Shown: positions 11,659-25,000 of the stretch, in pieces
Numbering within the stretch: position 1 is the stretch's first letter
Layout: the number at the start of each line of letters is the position of its first letter
NCBI GenBank assembly: GCA_020746995.1
Contig: JAGPXD010000004.1
Span: forward strand, 2,666,001-2,730,000
DNA: 64,000 nucleotides
Origin: Plectosphaerella cucumerina
Lineage: Eukaryota; Ascomycota; Sordariomycetes; Glomerellales; Plectosphaerellaceae
Reading direction: 5' to 3'
Notes under the pieces: generated by a model
The model's database searches: none
The model's input: the letters and a program-made list of their open reading frames with translations, nothing else
What the model was told of the DNA's origin: nothing
Translations under genes and position numbers: made by a program

Positions 11659-12796
11659 ATGAACCTCCTCTACTCCACAGTCAACACCCTCCGCGACCGG
11701 TACACGCCGGTGACGCACAAGTCCACCTTCCGACAGTCCGGCCAGATCACGCCAGAGGAGTTCGTCGCCGCCGGCGACTACCTGGTCTACAAGTTCCCCA
11801 CCTGGGCCTGGGGCGACGCCGACGAGCCCTCCCGCCGCGCCAGCTACCTGCCCCCCGGAAAGCAATACCTCGTCACGCGCAACGTGCCGTGCAACCGCCG
11901 CCTCAACGACGACTTTGCCGGCGACGCGGGCCACGAGGAGGCCGTTGTCGAGGGCAAGACGGCGGGCGGTGGCGGTGACGACGACGAGGGATGGCTGCGC
12001 ACAGGCGGGCTGTCGAGTTCGCAGCCGCTGAAGGCGAGGGACGTGCGGACTGTTGACGATGCTGGAAATATTGGCGAGAGCGGCACGCTGGATGATGATA
12101 TTCCGGATATGGAGGATGAGGATGACGACGAGGCTATCATCCGGGACACCAGCGCCGACGGCCAGGACGGGTAGGTTTCCCTACGCCCCTTCCATAACCG
12201 CATACTGACCGTTTGTTCCAGCGGCCGCCGCACATACACCCTCTACATAATGTACTCCTCCTACTACCGCACCCCCCGGCTCTACCTCTCCGGCTACCTC
12301 GCCGACGGCAGCCCCCTCCCGCCCTCGTCCATGATGGACGACATCATGGGCGACTACAAGGACAAGACAGTCACCCTGGAAGACTTCCCCTTCTTCGCCA
12401 ACAACATCAAAATGGCCAGCGTCCACCCCTGCAAGCACGCCTCCGTCATGCGCACCCTCCTCGACCGCGCCGACGCCGCCCTCCGCGTCCGCCGCGAGAA
12501 GCTGCGTCAGGGCAAGTCCGTCGGCGAGCACGGCATGGAGGGCCTCGTCGACGAGCTAGGCAAGCTCGACGTTAAGGACGCCGCGGCCGCTGCTGAGAAG
12601 GAGGGTGATGAGTGGGAGGAGGTGCAGCAGAGTGATGTCGATGAGGCGGAGGTCGCCATCCGCGTGGACCAGTATCTGGTCGTGTTCCTCAAGGTGAGTG
12701 GCCCTTTTTCACCACATTGACCCCGCGCTGACGTTGGCACAGTTCATGGCGAGCGTCACCCCCGGCATCGAGCACGACTTCACAATGGGCGTCTAA
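11659..12796 (+). CDS. atg3: Autophagy E2-like conjugating enzyme Atg3
   Basis: Three exons: 11659-12170, 12222-12693 and 12743-12796, giving 345 residues. Introns are 51 bp (GTAGGT...CAG) and 49 bp (GTGAGT, GCTGAC, CAG). The N-terminus (MNLLYSTVNTLRDRYTPV) is the membrane-sensing amphipathic helix typical of Atg3. The E2 core resumes after an acidic flexible loop at about 95-170. The catalytic cysteine lies in the motif HPCKH, about residue 260, and the C-terminus ends FTMGV. Atg3 takes Atg8 from Atg7 and joins it to phosphatidylethanolamine on the phagophore. Length and domain order are normal. The ATG was chosen because it begins the conserved helix. Confidence 0.95.
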
Positions 12797-13709
12797 TCCA
12801 GCAAGACGCCCTTTTCATTACGAGTAAACGGTACTTTCGGCGTTTCGGGTCATCTCATCGGTGCGGGACCATGCAGGAGTTTGTCATCAGAAGGAGATCC
12901 CCCAAGGCGGTATCTCCGGGGACCCGGCATTAGATTCGTCCCTTGGCTTTTGATCGAGCACATCATGTATAGCAGACGCCATGCTGCGGCGTATGTGAGG
13001 GTAGTTAGTCGGTATGGCTCTCTGCAGCCAGCTGAAAATGATTGAGGATTTCAGTCAAACGCCTCTGTCCCAACAGTTTCAATCTTGCAGCCTTGGATCC
13101 GCCTCAAACCTCCAGCCAGGGCAAGATGGAAGTCATCAACCAATAACCATGGCCTGACCGGCAAGGCCGGCAAACAATGGCAGCCCATTACAGCCACTGC
13201 AGCAGCTCCTGAGCGCAGCGCCGCAGCCCACCAGTTCGCCAGCGAGTGTGCCCCCACGCCGCAGCGCCGGTCAGGAGGGGCTGTTGAGGGGCCCGTTGAG
13301 CCACTTACGTCGCCGGCGGATGTACCTACCACACCTGGACAGCTCACCTTGTATCGGATACATGTCAGGCAAACACATCTCAGGACTCAGTCTCATATGC
13401 GTTCTATTGTACTGAAGAAACTGATGAGGACAGGCAGCTAAAAATGAGCGTTCTTTTCGACGCATAGGTAACCGCCGCCGTGTGTGCGAGCAAGCAACCG
13501 GGCCATGCCTAAATGCAGGAGAAGCGCCGCGAGCCAAATGTCGTGCCCTTAAAACGCCGTTCCGAGGGAGCAGAGGATGCAGTGTGACAATCCAACATGC
13601 TCGACCTAATTACCACAAGGGAAGGGCGGCCCCGTCCGTCCGGGGCCGCAAACAACAACAACAACAACAACGTTCATTCATAATATCGTACCGAGTCCCT
13701 CCAGACGAC
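12797..13709. other. Convergent 3' spacer between atg3 and the Sat4-like kinase
   Basis: Two genes end here facing each other, so both 3' UTRs fall in these 900 bp. An (AAC)n run lies at 13650-13671 just beyond the kinase stop codon. No coding sequence is supported. Confidence 0.5.
13650..13671. repeat. (AAC)n microsatellite
   Basis: About seven AAC units lie in the presumed 3' UTR of the kinase gene. Confidence 0.85.
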
Positions 13710-16185
13710 CTAGTAGCCCGTCTGGCCGGGCATCTTGCCGAGAGAGTGGCCGTGGCTCACCAGCGGCAGATGGTTGTGACAGAAGATCTTCCTCTGGCCG
13801 TTGACGCGGGTGGCCCCCGGCTTGGAGGCGTCAATGTACTTGGAAGGGTCGTCGTAGCTGTCGAGCTGGCAGCACTCGATGTTCTTGACCCAGCGGTGGT
13901 TGATAACCTCCGAGATGGTCGCGCGCTTGGCCGGGTCGGGGTTCAGCATGGTGAGGAGAACCCTGCGGAGGGCCGGCGGGCTGACAAACTGGTCGAAGGG
14001 GACGAAATAGGGGTAATCCGTGTCGGTGATACGGGCGTCCTCGCCCGTGTGCTTGGCGTTCCACTTCTCCCACTGCTTCACGAAAACGTCGTAATGTTGG
14101 GAGCCCGAGTTGACCTCGGCGCGCTTCCAGATGTTGGCGCCGAAAGTGAGGAAGATCATGATAATGGCTGAGCCCCAGACATCCATGCCGCGGGGGTCGT
14201 ACTTCTCCTTCTTGCTGAGCACCTCGGGGGCGATGTAGGGCTCGCTGCCGCAGATGCCCGGCGAGCAGAGGCGCAAATCGCACATGTTCTGGCCGCACTG
14301 GCCACCCGCCTCCCTCAGACCCGGGTGGGTGCCGGAGAAGACCTCAGACACGCCAAAGTCGGTGATCTTGAGCTTGCTTCCGTTAGTGATGAGGCAGTTC
14401 TCAAGCTTGATGTCGCGATGGGCGATGCCGTTGCTATGGAGGTAGTTGACGCCTTGGACGACCTGCTTGAAGAGACAGAGACGGTCGGCGGCGCGGTCAG
14501 GGCTCTTGAGGTAGCCCTTCTCGACCAGCTGGAAGAGGTCGCCGTCCGAGCAGTACTCCATCACATGGTTCCAACGGCCATGATCTGAGCACAGCTGGAT
14601 CGTCTCGACAATGTTGGGGTGATGCAGGCTCTTGGCGATGCTGTACTCTGATTTAACCTTGTTGTCGTAGTCCTCGGTGGTCTCGGCCTTGGACTTGTTG
14701 CGGAACTCCTTTACGGCGTACAGCTCGTTGACGAAGCCCTTGCGGGACATAAGCGTGACCTTTGAGGTGGCACCCTTGCCGAGGTGCTTGCCGTGGCGGC
14801 CGAAGAACTTGTTCTGGTACTCGTATTCAAGCTGGAGATCGGCAACCTCGACGTGGAAGTCATCGGGGAGGCTGATACTGAGACGACGAGACTTCACACC
14901 GACACCGGCGTCAGGCATCTGCGGCCATGGTGACGGCTCGATGTGGCGGTGGCCGATGTGGTGGTGGTGGGTGGCCTCGTTGGTGGCCTGGTCCGAATCG
15001 TAGCTGCGTCTCCGGCCAAAGTGCTTCTTCTTGGGCTGCTTGTCCTTACCCGGGGAGCCCGAGTTGCCGCCAAAGTTGATGGCGCGGGAGCGGAAGGCCA
15101 GGCCGGTGGAGGCTCGGCTCTTCTTAAAGTCGTCTGGGTTGGGCATGAGGCTGCCGTTGGTCTTCTTCGCCGTGATCGAGTTTGAGTTGGTGTAAGTCTT
15201 CGTCATCTCCAGCGGTGACGTAGGGGATGGCGGGGTGTTGGAGCGGGTGGTGGTTTGCGATGTATTCAGGGAGAAGTCGGCGCGGTTGTCCTTGGTGCGG
15301 ACCGTGTCGTTGAGGGTAGCAGTCTCCGAGCCCCCATTGTACATTGAGCTGGTGAAGCCCATGTCAGGACGAGTCGCCGCGGAGGATGAGTTCGTCCTTC
15401 TGAACAGGTTGGAGACGCTCCGCTTAAAACTGTGGGTAGACCCGCGAGTGCTTCGGCGTGAGATGTTGCCCGGGGTGGGTGTTGTGGGTTCTTGGTCAGC
15501 AGCGGCGGGCTGCGGTGGCGGATGGCTCGGGTTCTCGGCAGCGTTAGCCTTAGCGCTGGGGGTCGAGGCCGGAGCGGCGTCGGCGACGGCGGTTGAGTCG
15601 AGGAGGACCGACTTGGCCGAGGCGGTGGGCTGATGATAAGGATCCGAGGTGGGAGCGACAACGACGGCGGCGTTGTTGTGATTGAAATTAGGCTGGTCGG
15701 GGGTGGGCACGGTGGTGAACTCTTGCGACTGCCTCACATCGACTGGGGTGATGGGTTCGTTTGGCGACTCGGTGCCGGTCTCATCGCCTTCCAGGATGGG
15801 GCTAGCGAGGTCCGTGGGGAACTGGCGGGGAGATGCAGAGAGCGGCAGAGAGTTGTACTTGCGTATAGCCAGGAGAGAGTCGTCATCTGAGAGGAGAGGA
15901 GAGGTTAGGGGAAGGCAGGCTTTTGTTTGTAGGTGCGTACAGGGAAGGGGACGGCCTCGCCGTGATGCTTGGCCGGGGGGTGATGGAGGGGAAGCGGAGA
16001 GGAGGGCAGGGTGCTAGGGGAACAAGGATGCGGATTCGCGAGTGTGTGTGGGTGGTGTGTGGGAGTGGTCAAGCAATGACGCAAGGTGCGTCGGGTGGAC
16101 AAGGGAATTGCAGCAGTGAGCACACACCTGATGGCACGCTCGTGGAGAGCGGCGTCCCGTTGGTCAGGTTGGCCGAGACGCTCAT
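13710..16185 (-). CDS. Sat4/Hal4-family serine/threonine protein kinase
   Basis: Two exons: 16185-16128 and 15886-13710, giving 744 residues. The 241-bp intron (GTGTGT...CTCTCAG) is longer than most here. Exon 1 encodes MSVSANLTNGTPL..., and the join recreates an Asp codon (VPS-D-DDSLLAIRKYN), which also supports the start. The first 370 residues are low-complexity Ser/Thr/Pro-rich. The kinase domain then shows the glycine loop GKGATSKV (about 387), lysine in YAVKEF, catalytic loop HRDIKLEN (about 509), DFG (about 530) and APE (about 573). The layout matches yeast Sat4/Hal4 and Hal5, which stabilise nutrient and potassium transporters at the plasma membrane and affect salt tolerance. The exact paralogue and its substrate here are inferred. 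Confidence 0.88.
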
Positions 16186-16415
16186 GGTTGCGGATTTGGA
16201 GATCGGTTCGCCCAAGCTGAAGGAAAAGGAGGGGAGCGGGAGCAGGAGCGATCGATGGAGGAGACTCGGGCGTCGTCGCACTGACTGGTCTAAGAGGGAC
16301 AGGTGCTGTGAATTTGGAGGGGGGACTGGCGGGCGGGCGGGCAGCCAGTGGTTGAGGGGTTCCAGGTGGAGGGCAGCTGCTGCTGTTTCGCTGCGGCCGA
16401 CCGTCGAGCTGGAAC

Positions 16416-16437
16416 GACAGACAGACAGACAGACAGA
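16416..16437. repeat. (GACA)n microsatellite
   Basis: Five GACA units lie in the upstream region of the Sat4-like kinase gene; on the transcribed strand it reads TGTC. Confidence 0.85.
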
Positions 16438-18733
16438 CCCAAGGGGACGGTTGTCGGGCGGGAGCGAAGAAATCAAAAAGAACAACTTCCAACGTCGGAT
16501 GTGAAGCCGGGGGGCAATCGACTTGTGAAGTAGATAGCCGAGACGGGAAGACGTGATTATTTGGTCGGGAGCGGGAGCGTGCTTGTCTCCAAGTTGTTGG
16601 GTCCGGGCCGGTCTTTCTGTCGGCTCTGGAGGGGTCTGGTCGACGTGAACGGCGTCACCGAGCGCTTGTTGGAGGGGCTGGAATGCCTGGGAGCTGCCGC
16701 CGGAGAATTGGGAGGTCGCGTTTCGTTCCGAGACAAGGCCGTGGCGTTGGGAAGGTAAGCTCAGCAAGGGCTTGATTGTTGTGATGATGACTTGAAACAG
16801 GAAGAAGAGGGGAGAGTTGATTTTGGAATAGGGAAAAGAAGAAGTCTATCCCATTTCAAAGATCAGAAACTTTTTTTCCACCTCGAACGGCGAACAAGAG
16901 AATTCCGCCAGGTTTGTGGTTGGTGTCGAACCGCCTCCTCAAGAGTGGGGAGGGCGCTGGCGCTGGGCTGCAGGTACAGAGGTACACCGAGGGTTTGCTT
17001 GGTGGTTCTCTAGGGGGCCTGACTGAGCCTTGTGGTGAATCCGTGGTACCGGGGCTTGCTGAATCACCCACTGGGGCGGAGGTGTCGAGGCGGCAAGGCG
17101 GTAGGTAGGCGGACGGTGATCGTGTGTCTGTTTCTCGTGAGGCGAGGTGAAGGCGTCTCGGGGGTCTTTGGGGGAGGAAAGATTGGGGGATCCGTGGGAG
17201 GAAGAGGCAATGAGTGATTAAAGGGCAACTTCGGCGCAATTAACGAGGACGGACGGACGGCGGCCAGGACTGGGACTGGGACAGGTCACGGCCGGACCGG
17301 CGGTCATCCAGTTGAAGCAGGCGGACCAGAGTGCCGGGGCCGCCACGGTACCTATCGACCCCCCCAATTGAATGAAGCGCCCCTCCACACTGTCCACTGC
17401 TCTCCAGTTGCCAGTCTCCAACAAGTTTGGTTCGCTCTCGCTGCCCGTGGAGAACCCGGAAAGTACCAGGGCCACCGATATTGGAAGCGCGGGTACTTTA
17501 CGGGAACCAAGTACGTACAAGTACGTGATCACTGATCGTCTGGGGGCAAGGGGGCAAGGGAGCAAGGTGGGTTACTCTTTTCCGTCCCGTCTCGTCCTGT
17601 CCTGACGCGCAGCGATGACACTGGACCGCGGGGGGCACCACAGACCACTGGGGGCTGGGATGGAAACCGGGACCGGGATTCGGGGGGCGCGATTTTTGGG
17701 GAGGCGCGGCGGCGGTGGGATGGGGAACGGGCAGAGGGGAGGGGGCACAGCGCCAAGACCAGCACCGCTCCAGGGATGATGGATCGATCTCCCAACTCGG
17801 CGTCTCTTCTCTTGTTGGCGACGGCGGACCACTGACGGCGGACGGGGGACGGGGGCGCGACCCGCAATAATTACGTCGATGCAAGGCGCTCGCTCCAGGT
17901 TCAGTTGGATGTTGGATGTCCAGGATGTGAGAGGATCGCCCGCCTCGGGTGCTGCAAGTGGCAGGGCCTGCTGCTGAACTAGCAACGCGGGTGACATGCT
18001 AGCAGGCTGAGGGTGTGAGTGAAGATGATGCCTCGCGAATACCTGCTTGCTTTCGCTTCGGGCAATCAATTGACGGGCCATGCGTATCAATGATTGCCGA
18101 CTGTTTGAGTCTTCTCGCTTTCGTGTCGTATTCTTCGCTTTCCCAGGTCCACCGCAAGTCATTTCATAGAAGGAAGTTGCCCTCGCCTGGTCCGTTCGTT
18201 CCTTCCCGTCCCCAAAGATGTCCTGGGCGCCCTGGCGCTTCAGTTCTCTCCATCGCTCGCGTGCCAATCAACGTCGCGCATTGACTTCGGCAATGCGTGC
18301 GGCCCCTTCCAGGGATTGGCAAGGCTTAATCCTGCCCTTCTCTGTTCACCTCAGTTGGCCCGCCCGCCGTCGCCCGCACCTGCACTGAGAATGCGCCGCC
18401 GGGCCACCAAAGTACCTGATACTTCACCCGCCAAACTCGGGACCTGGCCTGGGCACGCATCTCGGACTCGGCCTCCAGGGCACACCGCGAAACAACATCA
18501 GATGACCGCCCCTTGGGAATGGTTTCTCCGTCTTGGCTGTCCAACCTTCTTTTCCCATTGCCCAGAACCGTGACCGAGCCGCTGGAGCCGCCAAGACCGA
18601 CTCCGCCTGGGAGGAATGAACATTGAACACACACAGCCTGAACAGCGCCTCTGGGCTCTGGCACGCACCTCGCTCCCGTCCCGAGTCCGTCATTCTCCGG
18701 CGTGCTTATTTTTGGCGCACGGCCGACTCGGAC

Positions 18734-18761
18734 GACAGGCGACAGGCGACAGGCGACAGGG
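18734..18761. repeat. 7-bp tandem repeat (GACAGGC)n
   Basis: Three perfect copies and one partial copy of GACAGGC run into a G-rich tract. This is a short minisatellite-like run in intergenic DNA. Confidence 0.8.
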
Positions 18762-20956
18762 GGGGTCTGGCAATCTGCAGTGCGCCGCCGAGACAACTGA
18801 AGCTTTGTGGAGAGGTGATGCCACGCCTGCATGATCTCTTGGAAAAGTCTTGGGAGCGACCGAAGCGAACCAGTCATCCCGCTCTCTTATCAGATGGATA
18901 TCCAGTTGGCCTGTCTGCCTTTTGCCCGTCGATCCAGCCGCGCGCCGCGAGGATATCGTCACCTCAGATCTCTCTCTCTGCGAGATGTCCCCTTGGCCCG
19001 GCGGTGATATCCACCCACGGCCAAGCCATCCTTGCCCACGTCCTCACCGCCTTGGCCATCTGCCTGAACAATTCATAAAAACCCACTCACGATGTGGTAA
19101 TCCGTTCACAAGTCTTGGTCGATTCGTTCACGGGGTCCAGATCGTGCCCCACGGGGTCATCGAATCAGGCAAAAGACCCAAAATCACCTACATCGGGCAA
19201 TTCGTCACGACAGCGCGTCACTGCGTCGGCAAGCTCGCCGCATCCCATCATCCGTCACCACGACGCCTCGACCAGAGCACGGCAGGCGGCTACTCAACCT
19301 GCACCAGCTCGCAGGCTCGTTCGCAGGGCTGAACATTCCGCCGTGGCTTGATTGGGCCTCTACGGCAAATTCGGCACGTCTTTTAGCCATCAAAAGCACC
19401 ACAGCCACCAAGTCCCTCGCCGTTTCGGGTCGTGTTTCGAGCTCTATCTCTTGACAAGTTGACCGTGAAAGTCATTCCAGGTATTCGGGACATGCTCAGC
19501 AAGCTGGCCCGACATCCAGGCCCAAGAATTGGACCTTGTGATCGAGGGGCGCCATCCGTCCATCTCCAACGAGGAACAAATCAGCTGGAGCACCACATGC
19601 ACGCTCTTCCATCTCGAACAATGAGATCATGTTCCAGCTCCGCGGTCATCCCTCACCCTCCATCGGCGCACATGGGTAGCTCGAGCCCTGTGATACGAGA
19701 GAGCTCCTCGAGGACCTCCCCCGGTTTTTCCTCGCCCGCCTCGTGCTTGTTCAAAAACGTCAAACGCTAAAACCCTCGCCAATTCAAGGTTATCCGACCG
19801 CAATCGAAGTCGAACCACCAGCAGCGTCGAGATTGCTATCTGATCTACAGCTCGGAGATGCCGATGACGCCAGTTGCCACGCGCAACCCTCTCGCCCTTC
19901 TCATTCCCCCGCGGGCGGCATCTCGCGATGAACTTTGTTCACCTAGTGCTTCCCCCATCCCGCGAAGTCGTACAGAGTACAACCGCCCGCCCATCCCACA
20001 TCCCGCGGCGCCAAACAGTAGCTTGGTGCTACACACCCGTGGGAGGAACGCGGGGTCGACTCGACGCCTTGACACAAACCCGCAAATGAAGCCGCGCGGG
20101 AGTGTGCCGGTAGCACCGCCGCGTGCCCCAGGCGGGCGGTCCAGCGGCCTGGAACATCGTCAAGGTTTGCGCCGGGTCGTTGCTTGCCACGCGTAAGTAA
20201 GCTGAGGGTCGACAAGAGCTCGAAGATAATCTGCCAGCTGTATCACTATCAGTGGCCGGGACCGACCAGCCCCTTGCGCGACCGGCGACGCCATGCAACC
20301 CACCACCTGTCCGGGCAAAGCCGAAGCGAGGAGCCTGGCCGCATATCAAGTGTGGCCCTTGGATCGTCGAGCTGTCGTGGCGGCTTCACGAACCCCGCAC
20401 TTTGTGTGCTGCAGCCGACTGCCAATGCGACCAATGGCTCCAGGCGAGAGGCGCATGTCGCGGGTGGTCGTCACATCGCTACGACTGCCGAGTCCGCCAT
20501 CGGCCGTTGCTCAATGGGGGCAGCTTCCAGGCAAGGGACGAATGAGGCTCATCTGCTCGAGTCTGACATTGAGGTGCTCGTGGACAAAAAAGCCACCCGG
20601 CAATGGATTGCCGATCGAGAGTCGTTATCCGGCCTCGAAGATATCCGCTCCTCGAGGGACCAGGCCTCTGGAACTGTCGGCATGTGCGCGACTTCCTACT
20701 GGGGAATTTTCCCCTGCAGTGTATCCTCACATGCAGGCATACGCCAGGGCTTGCGCAACCGTCACACTGCCGGTGAGCCATCATATGACAGACAGAGCCC
20801 ATCAATCCTGAAGCAGGGTTGATATCACGTGCTCACGATTTCGAAACCCTCCAACGACATGGCCATCAAACACTTGTCATCAAAGGTCCACGGGCTGGAT
20901 GATACAGCACTGGCATGTGATTGTCAGCCTTGGAAGTAAGCCTTGTGCCATGAAGA

Positions 20957-22086
20957 ATGGCTTCAGCCACTCAACCTGCTTGGTTGGACGGGTATTCCAT
21001 TGCAGCGGCGTCCCTATCACTGCTGATTCCTCGTGAAAGCCTCGAAGTTGAAATTGGCTTCGATCGGCCCAGTCGGCCAGAGAGCTTCAATCTGACACGA
21101 GGCTGTAGCGTGGACCGACAGCACATCGTCCAGGATGAGGCTGGTACACTAGACACGTGCGAGACTTCGCTCTCGGATTCGTGTACACGCCTCATTGTCG
21201 TAAGCTTCAACGCCACGCTGCTGATAACGCATCTCACACTATTCCTCGAGCGTGTTATCACCTTGCCTCAAACATCAAGTCTTTTCAGGGTCTCGGAAGT
21301 CGACGTGTCGCCCCGCAACGGGTCTGTTTCACAGTACAGCACAACAGTCACAGTCCCGCAGGCGGCCGCAACGCCTTATCGCCGAAGCTCCTCGTCGACG
21401 CCGGGCTGCCCTACCAGTGGAGACCGTCTCGGGCCGACACCGAGGAAATATCGGCGGAAATAGTAGTGGGACGCCGACCTCAAGCAGTCGAGCCTGACGG
21501 CGGCGTCGGCAGATGCGCCGGAAGCAGGAAGCAGGACGCAAGAGGGTCCAGCTTCCCTGCTTTGCGTTATCTCGGCGCCGTCGAGTCAGGTCACGGTGCC
21601 AAAGTGGACCACGGCGATGTCGTGAGGCCGCCACAGAAAGAAGACGGCCGGGCTACGATTCGCGGCGATGGAGACACTTTGAAGTGGATTCCCTGCTCCC
21701 AGATTAGGCCGGCGAGGCAGATTGGCGCCGGGAGCGTCATCGGGCGGCTCGAGGAGGTTGGTTCTAGAAGCAGCGGCACGCACGCGCAAGCGCCTTCTCC
21801 CGTGACTGGGCCACGTTCACGATCCGTCGCGAGGCCGTTGACACAGAGGCCCCGTTGTTTCCACTCCTTCGACGGGCGGTCAGGCCTGACCTGGCGTCCG
21901 AACAAAGTCCTCCACACCGACGGCGTTGGCCAGGTGTTCGGGTTCCCGGCGTGGAATGTTTCCAGACGTTACAGGTCGAGTCGTTGTCTCCCGATGTTTT
22001 CCGACGCAAGAGAGATGAGAGTTCCAGCGGTGAAAGCTGGGTCCCCGGTCAGACTGCCGGGGTTGATGACCTGGCCCGAGCGGTGA
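20957..22086 (+). CDS. Candidate orphan gene, two exons, function unknown
   Basis: The model is exon 1 20957-21199 and exon 2 21289-22086, giving 346 residues, with an 89-bp intron (GTAAGC, CTGAT, TTTTCAG) that falls between codons on both sides. Exon 2 stays open for 266 codons, which is long for chance but not impossible in GC-rich DNA. The protein starts MASATQPAWLDGYS, is Arg/Gly-rich further on, and shows no signal peptide, membrane segment or known motif. Codon use is less biased toward G/C at third positions than in the conserved neighbours. No domain was recognised, so this may be a spurious frame. Confidence 0.25.
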
Positions 22087-25000
22087 CCCTGCAAAAAGGC
22101 CGAGAAGCTCACCGCACCTTGACCGATGCCTGTCGGGCGAAGCATACGTGTCGCCAGCTGTCAGCAGAGCCAAGGCCAGAGCGGCAACGACGACGAGGTG
22201 GCAGCTTCAGGGTCCTGGGGCGAATCGAATGATCAGCGCACGCCAGCCGCAGGGTCCCAAGGGTCCTCAGCCTCACTTCGGGGACTGGAGGGACCCTTTG
22301 TCGATCGATCAGAAGGGCATCGAGGGTGTGTCAGAGAAAGGACACAACTGTATTGCCTCCAAGTCAGTCGAGCGACCTCGACTGTGGCGTGGCAAACCTG
22401 AACGTGATCAGCTGTGGGCATCCCGCGCTGCAGCCGGCGGAGGAAGGGCTACACGTCACCCGCGCAGCCCAACAGCGCAGCTCAGCGCAGCAAGCGACCA
22501 CGCGTCCTTGGCCCAATGGCGGTGATCGGTTGGCCCAGCAAAGAGGGGGTCGCGAATGGCAGCGAAAGCTGGCGTCGGGAGGTGCGCTGTCAACGCAGGA
22601 AGCCTGCTCGCATCAGGTCGATGTGCGTTTTCCAAACATGGTCGGTGGAAACGAGACGGACGAGGGTTTGGTACATTCTTCAGGGTGAGTCCGAATCCAT
22701 TGTGGGAGAAGCCACAAACGGGCTCTCAGAGACACTCTGAATAAGAAAGGGGTCGAAGCTTGAAGGAGACAAGGGCTGTTTGTGGTGAACACAGCCAAAC
22801 GGCCTTTAGCCTATCAGCAAGTTGGTGGGCAAACGAGGGGGGCCTAAGATGGTGAAGATGGTCCGGAAGCCAAGGGATTGCCGCCTCACCCCCGTGGGCG
22901 TTTGAGCCAGGGGCTGGCTGGGGTGGACCGAAGGGAAGGGAAGGACGGGCCGTGGCGGCTTTCCCCTGCAGCTGGAGGTTTCTGAACGCCGGGGCACATC
23001 TGTCCGCCAGCCCGACGGCCGTGGCTTCTGAGGATGTGTTCAATGTCCAAGGGTGTGTGTCGAGTGACAGCTTTCGAGGGCGATTGCTGGTCTGTGACGG
23101 GTCTGACACGACGCGGCGCGCACGGGATGTGACGGGAAGGAAAAGGGATGTGGCCGAAAGGGGGATGTCCAGCCAGAAGGGGGGCGGTAGAAACGAAACT
23201 GTGAACGCCCCGTGGTTATGGCCTGTCGGCTGTCGACTGTCGACTTCGTCCTCGCATCCAGATGTCCGGTGAGCGAGGTCTGGTCTGCACGATGGAAGAC
23301 GACCTTCTCTTTCCGATCGTCCAGGTGATCAACCCCCGGGCGGCAAATTTCCCCATCTCTCCACGCGACCCCTGGGCACACCCAGACCTCAAGCACCTGT
23401 GCGGTGGTGCGGCGGTGCGGCTCGTGGCACGGCGGGTTGGAGTCTCCCACCGCCAAAAGCGTCGAACCCCATCTTTTATTTCTCTCACACCGTCACACGC
23501 AACCACCAAATCGGGCGGCCAGGGAGGGGAGGCGCATCCAGGGTCCAACCGGGAGCGCAGCCGGCAGCCAAGGGCGCCCAATCCGCCTGGGCCCTGAGCC
23601 CTGGGGGCAGCGGCCATCATGCACATCCCACGGCGCAGGCTGTTTTGGATTGTCTACCGGTGTGGTGTGCAACCCCAGATGCTGAAAGGGCGGGGGGATA
23701 ACTTCAGCCAGGCCTGTGGGAGTCAAGTCAGGTGGTCGGTCTGAGAACTCTTGGCCTGCGGTCGCCGGGGCCATTCTAGGTCGATCGTCGACTGGGTCGA
23801 GCAGGGGACAGACGGTACGAGGACCGGCATCTCGTCAATAATTCGGGGAAAGGAGCGGAGAGGCGACAGGGCACTGGTGCAGTGTGCGTGGGTGTGTGGT
23901 TGGCCTTTGGGTGGATGGGAAAAAAAGGTGGATGAGGCGCCAAAGTCGCGTGGTCACGAGAGGAGAAGAGGGACCCGACCCGACCTGGACATGCCCACTT
24001 TGGGTCATTAAATTGCGGCCAGGACCCCGTTTCCCGCGCTGGCCGAGGCCTGGGAAGAAACAGCAGCGACTTGGAACCGGCAAAAAGTTGTCGGGACACT
24101 GGAGTCACCTCACCTCGAAGCCGCATCAGCAAACAAAGCAATAGCTCGTGTCCAGCAGCTTCCTCCCACGGGAGACAGATTTAGCACACACAGACCAGAC
24201 AGGTACGTACCACATGTTCCTTCTCTTCAGGTTCCCTTGCCATTCCATTCTCAGCAGCGGCGGACGGGAGTGACCATTACATGCTCCCTGATTGCCCGGA
24301 GGAGGTGCCGGTACCTGCCCGAACCCTTTTGCTGGGCTGGCTGGGCTGGGTGGATTGGGCCATCGGAGGTACCTCCACCTCCGCCTCAGGCTCGGCCCAT
24401 CCACAATTCATCCGAGGGAAGGAGGGATGGAGGGACGGGAGACAGACAGGGCAGGAACACTCTACCGTACAGACTGGGCCGCTTTGCTAAAACGACACCC
24501 ACTTGCACAGAACAGAGTCCCGGGCCCGCCTGCCTCGTCGTCGTCCTTCCGACAATATTATTGCCTACCTGCCTACGTACCCTTTTAGAAGTACTCTCCG
24601 CTTCCCAAAACTATCTACTCTACACACTCCTGCTACTCGATCCCGCCATCTCGACGACTTCCGTATTACCCGTGTGTCGCCGCTTCCTTTGTTCCTCACA
24701 TAGGACCCCGAGACCCCGACCAGTCCAGACGCCGCCGTATGCCAGACGCCAGTCATCTTTCGTCCCACCACCCACCACACACCCGTCCAGACCAGCTTCC
24801 CGCTCCGTACCTGGCCGACTGACGGACGCTCACACCTCGGCCACCACTTCCACTTCCGACGGCACAAACCTTAGGTTAGGGGTCCAGCAGCACCAAGTCC
24901 CCTCCACGTCCCGAGGTCCCTCTTTCAGGTCTTGCCCTGCACCTGCACCGCCTGCCCTGCCTGCCCTGATCGTCCCTTGCGTCGGCGTCCGTCCTTGCGT

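Larger units (their letters stand above)
16186..20956. other. Gene-poor region upstream of the Sat4-like kinase
   Basis: About 4.8 kb. The first kilobase or so is the leader and promoter of the kinase. It includes a (GACA)n run at 16416 and a cluster of GTAC motifs at 17508-17530. A 7-bp tandem repeat lies at 18734. A plus-strand frame at 20184-20822 (about 212 codons) ends in a fairly acidic, protein-like stretch, but it has no recognisable domain and I do not call it a gene. Confidence 0.45.
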
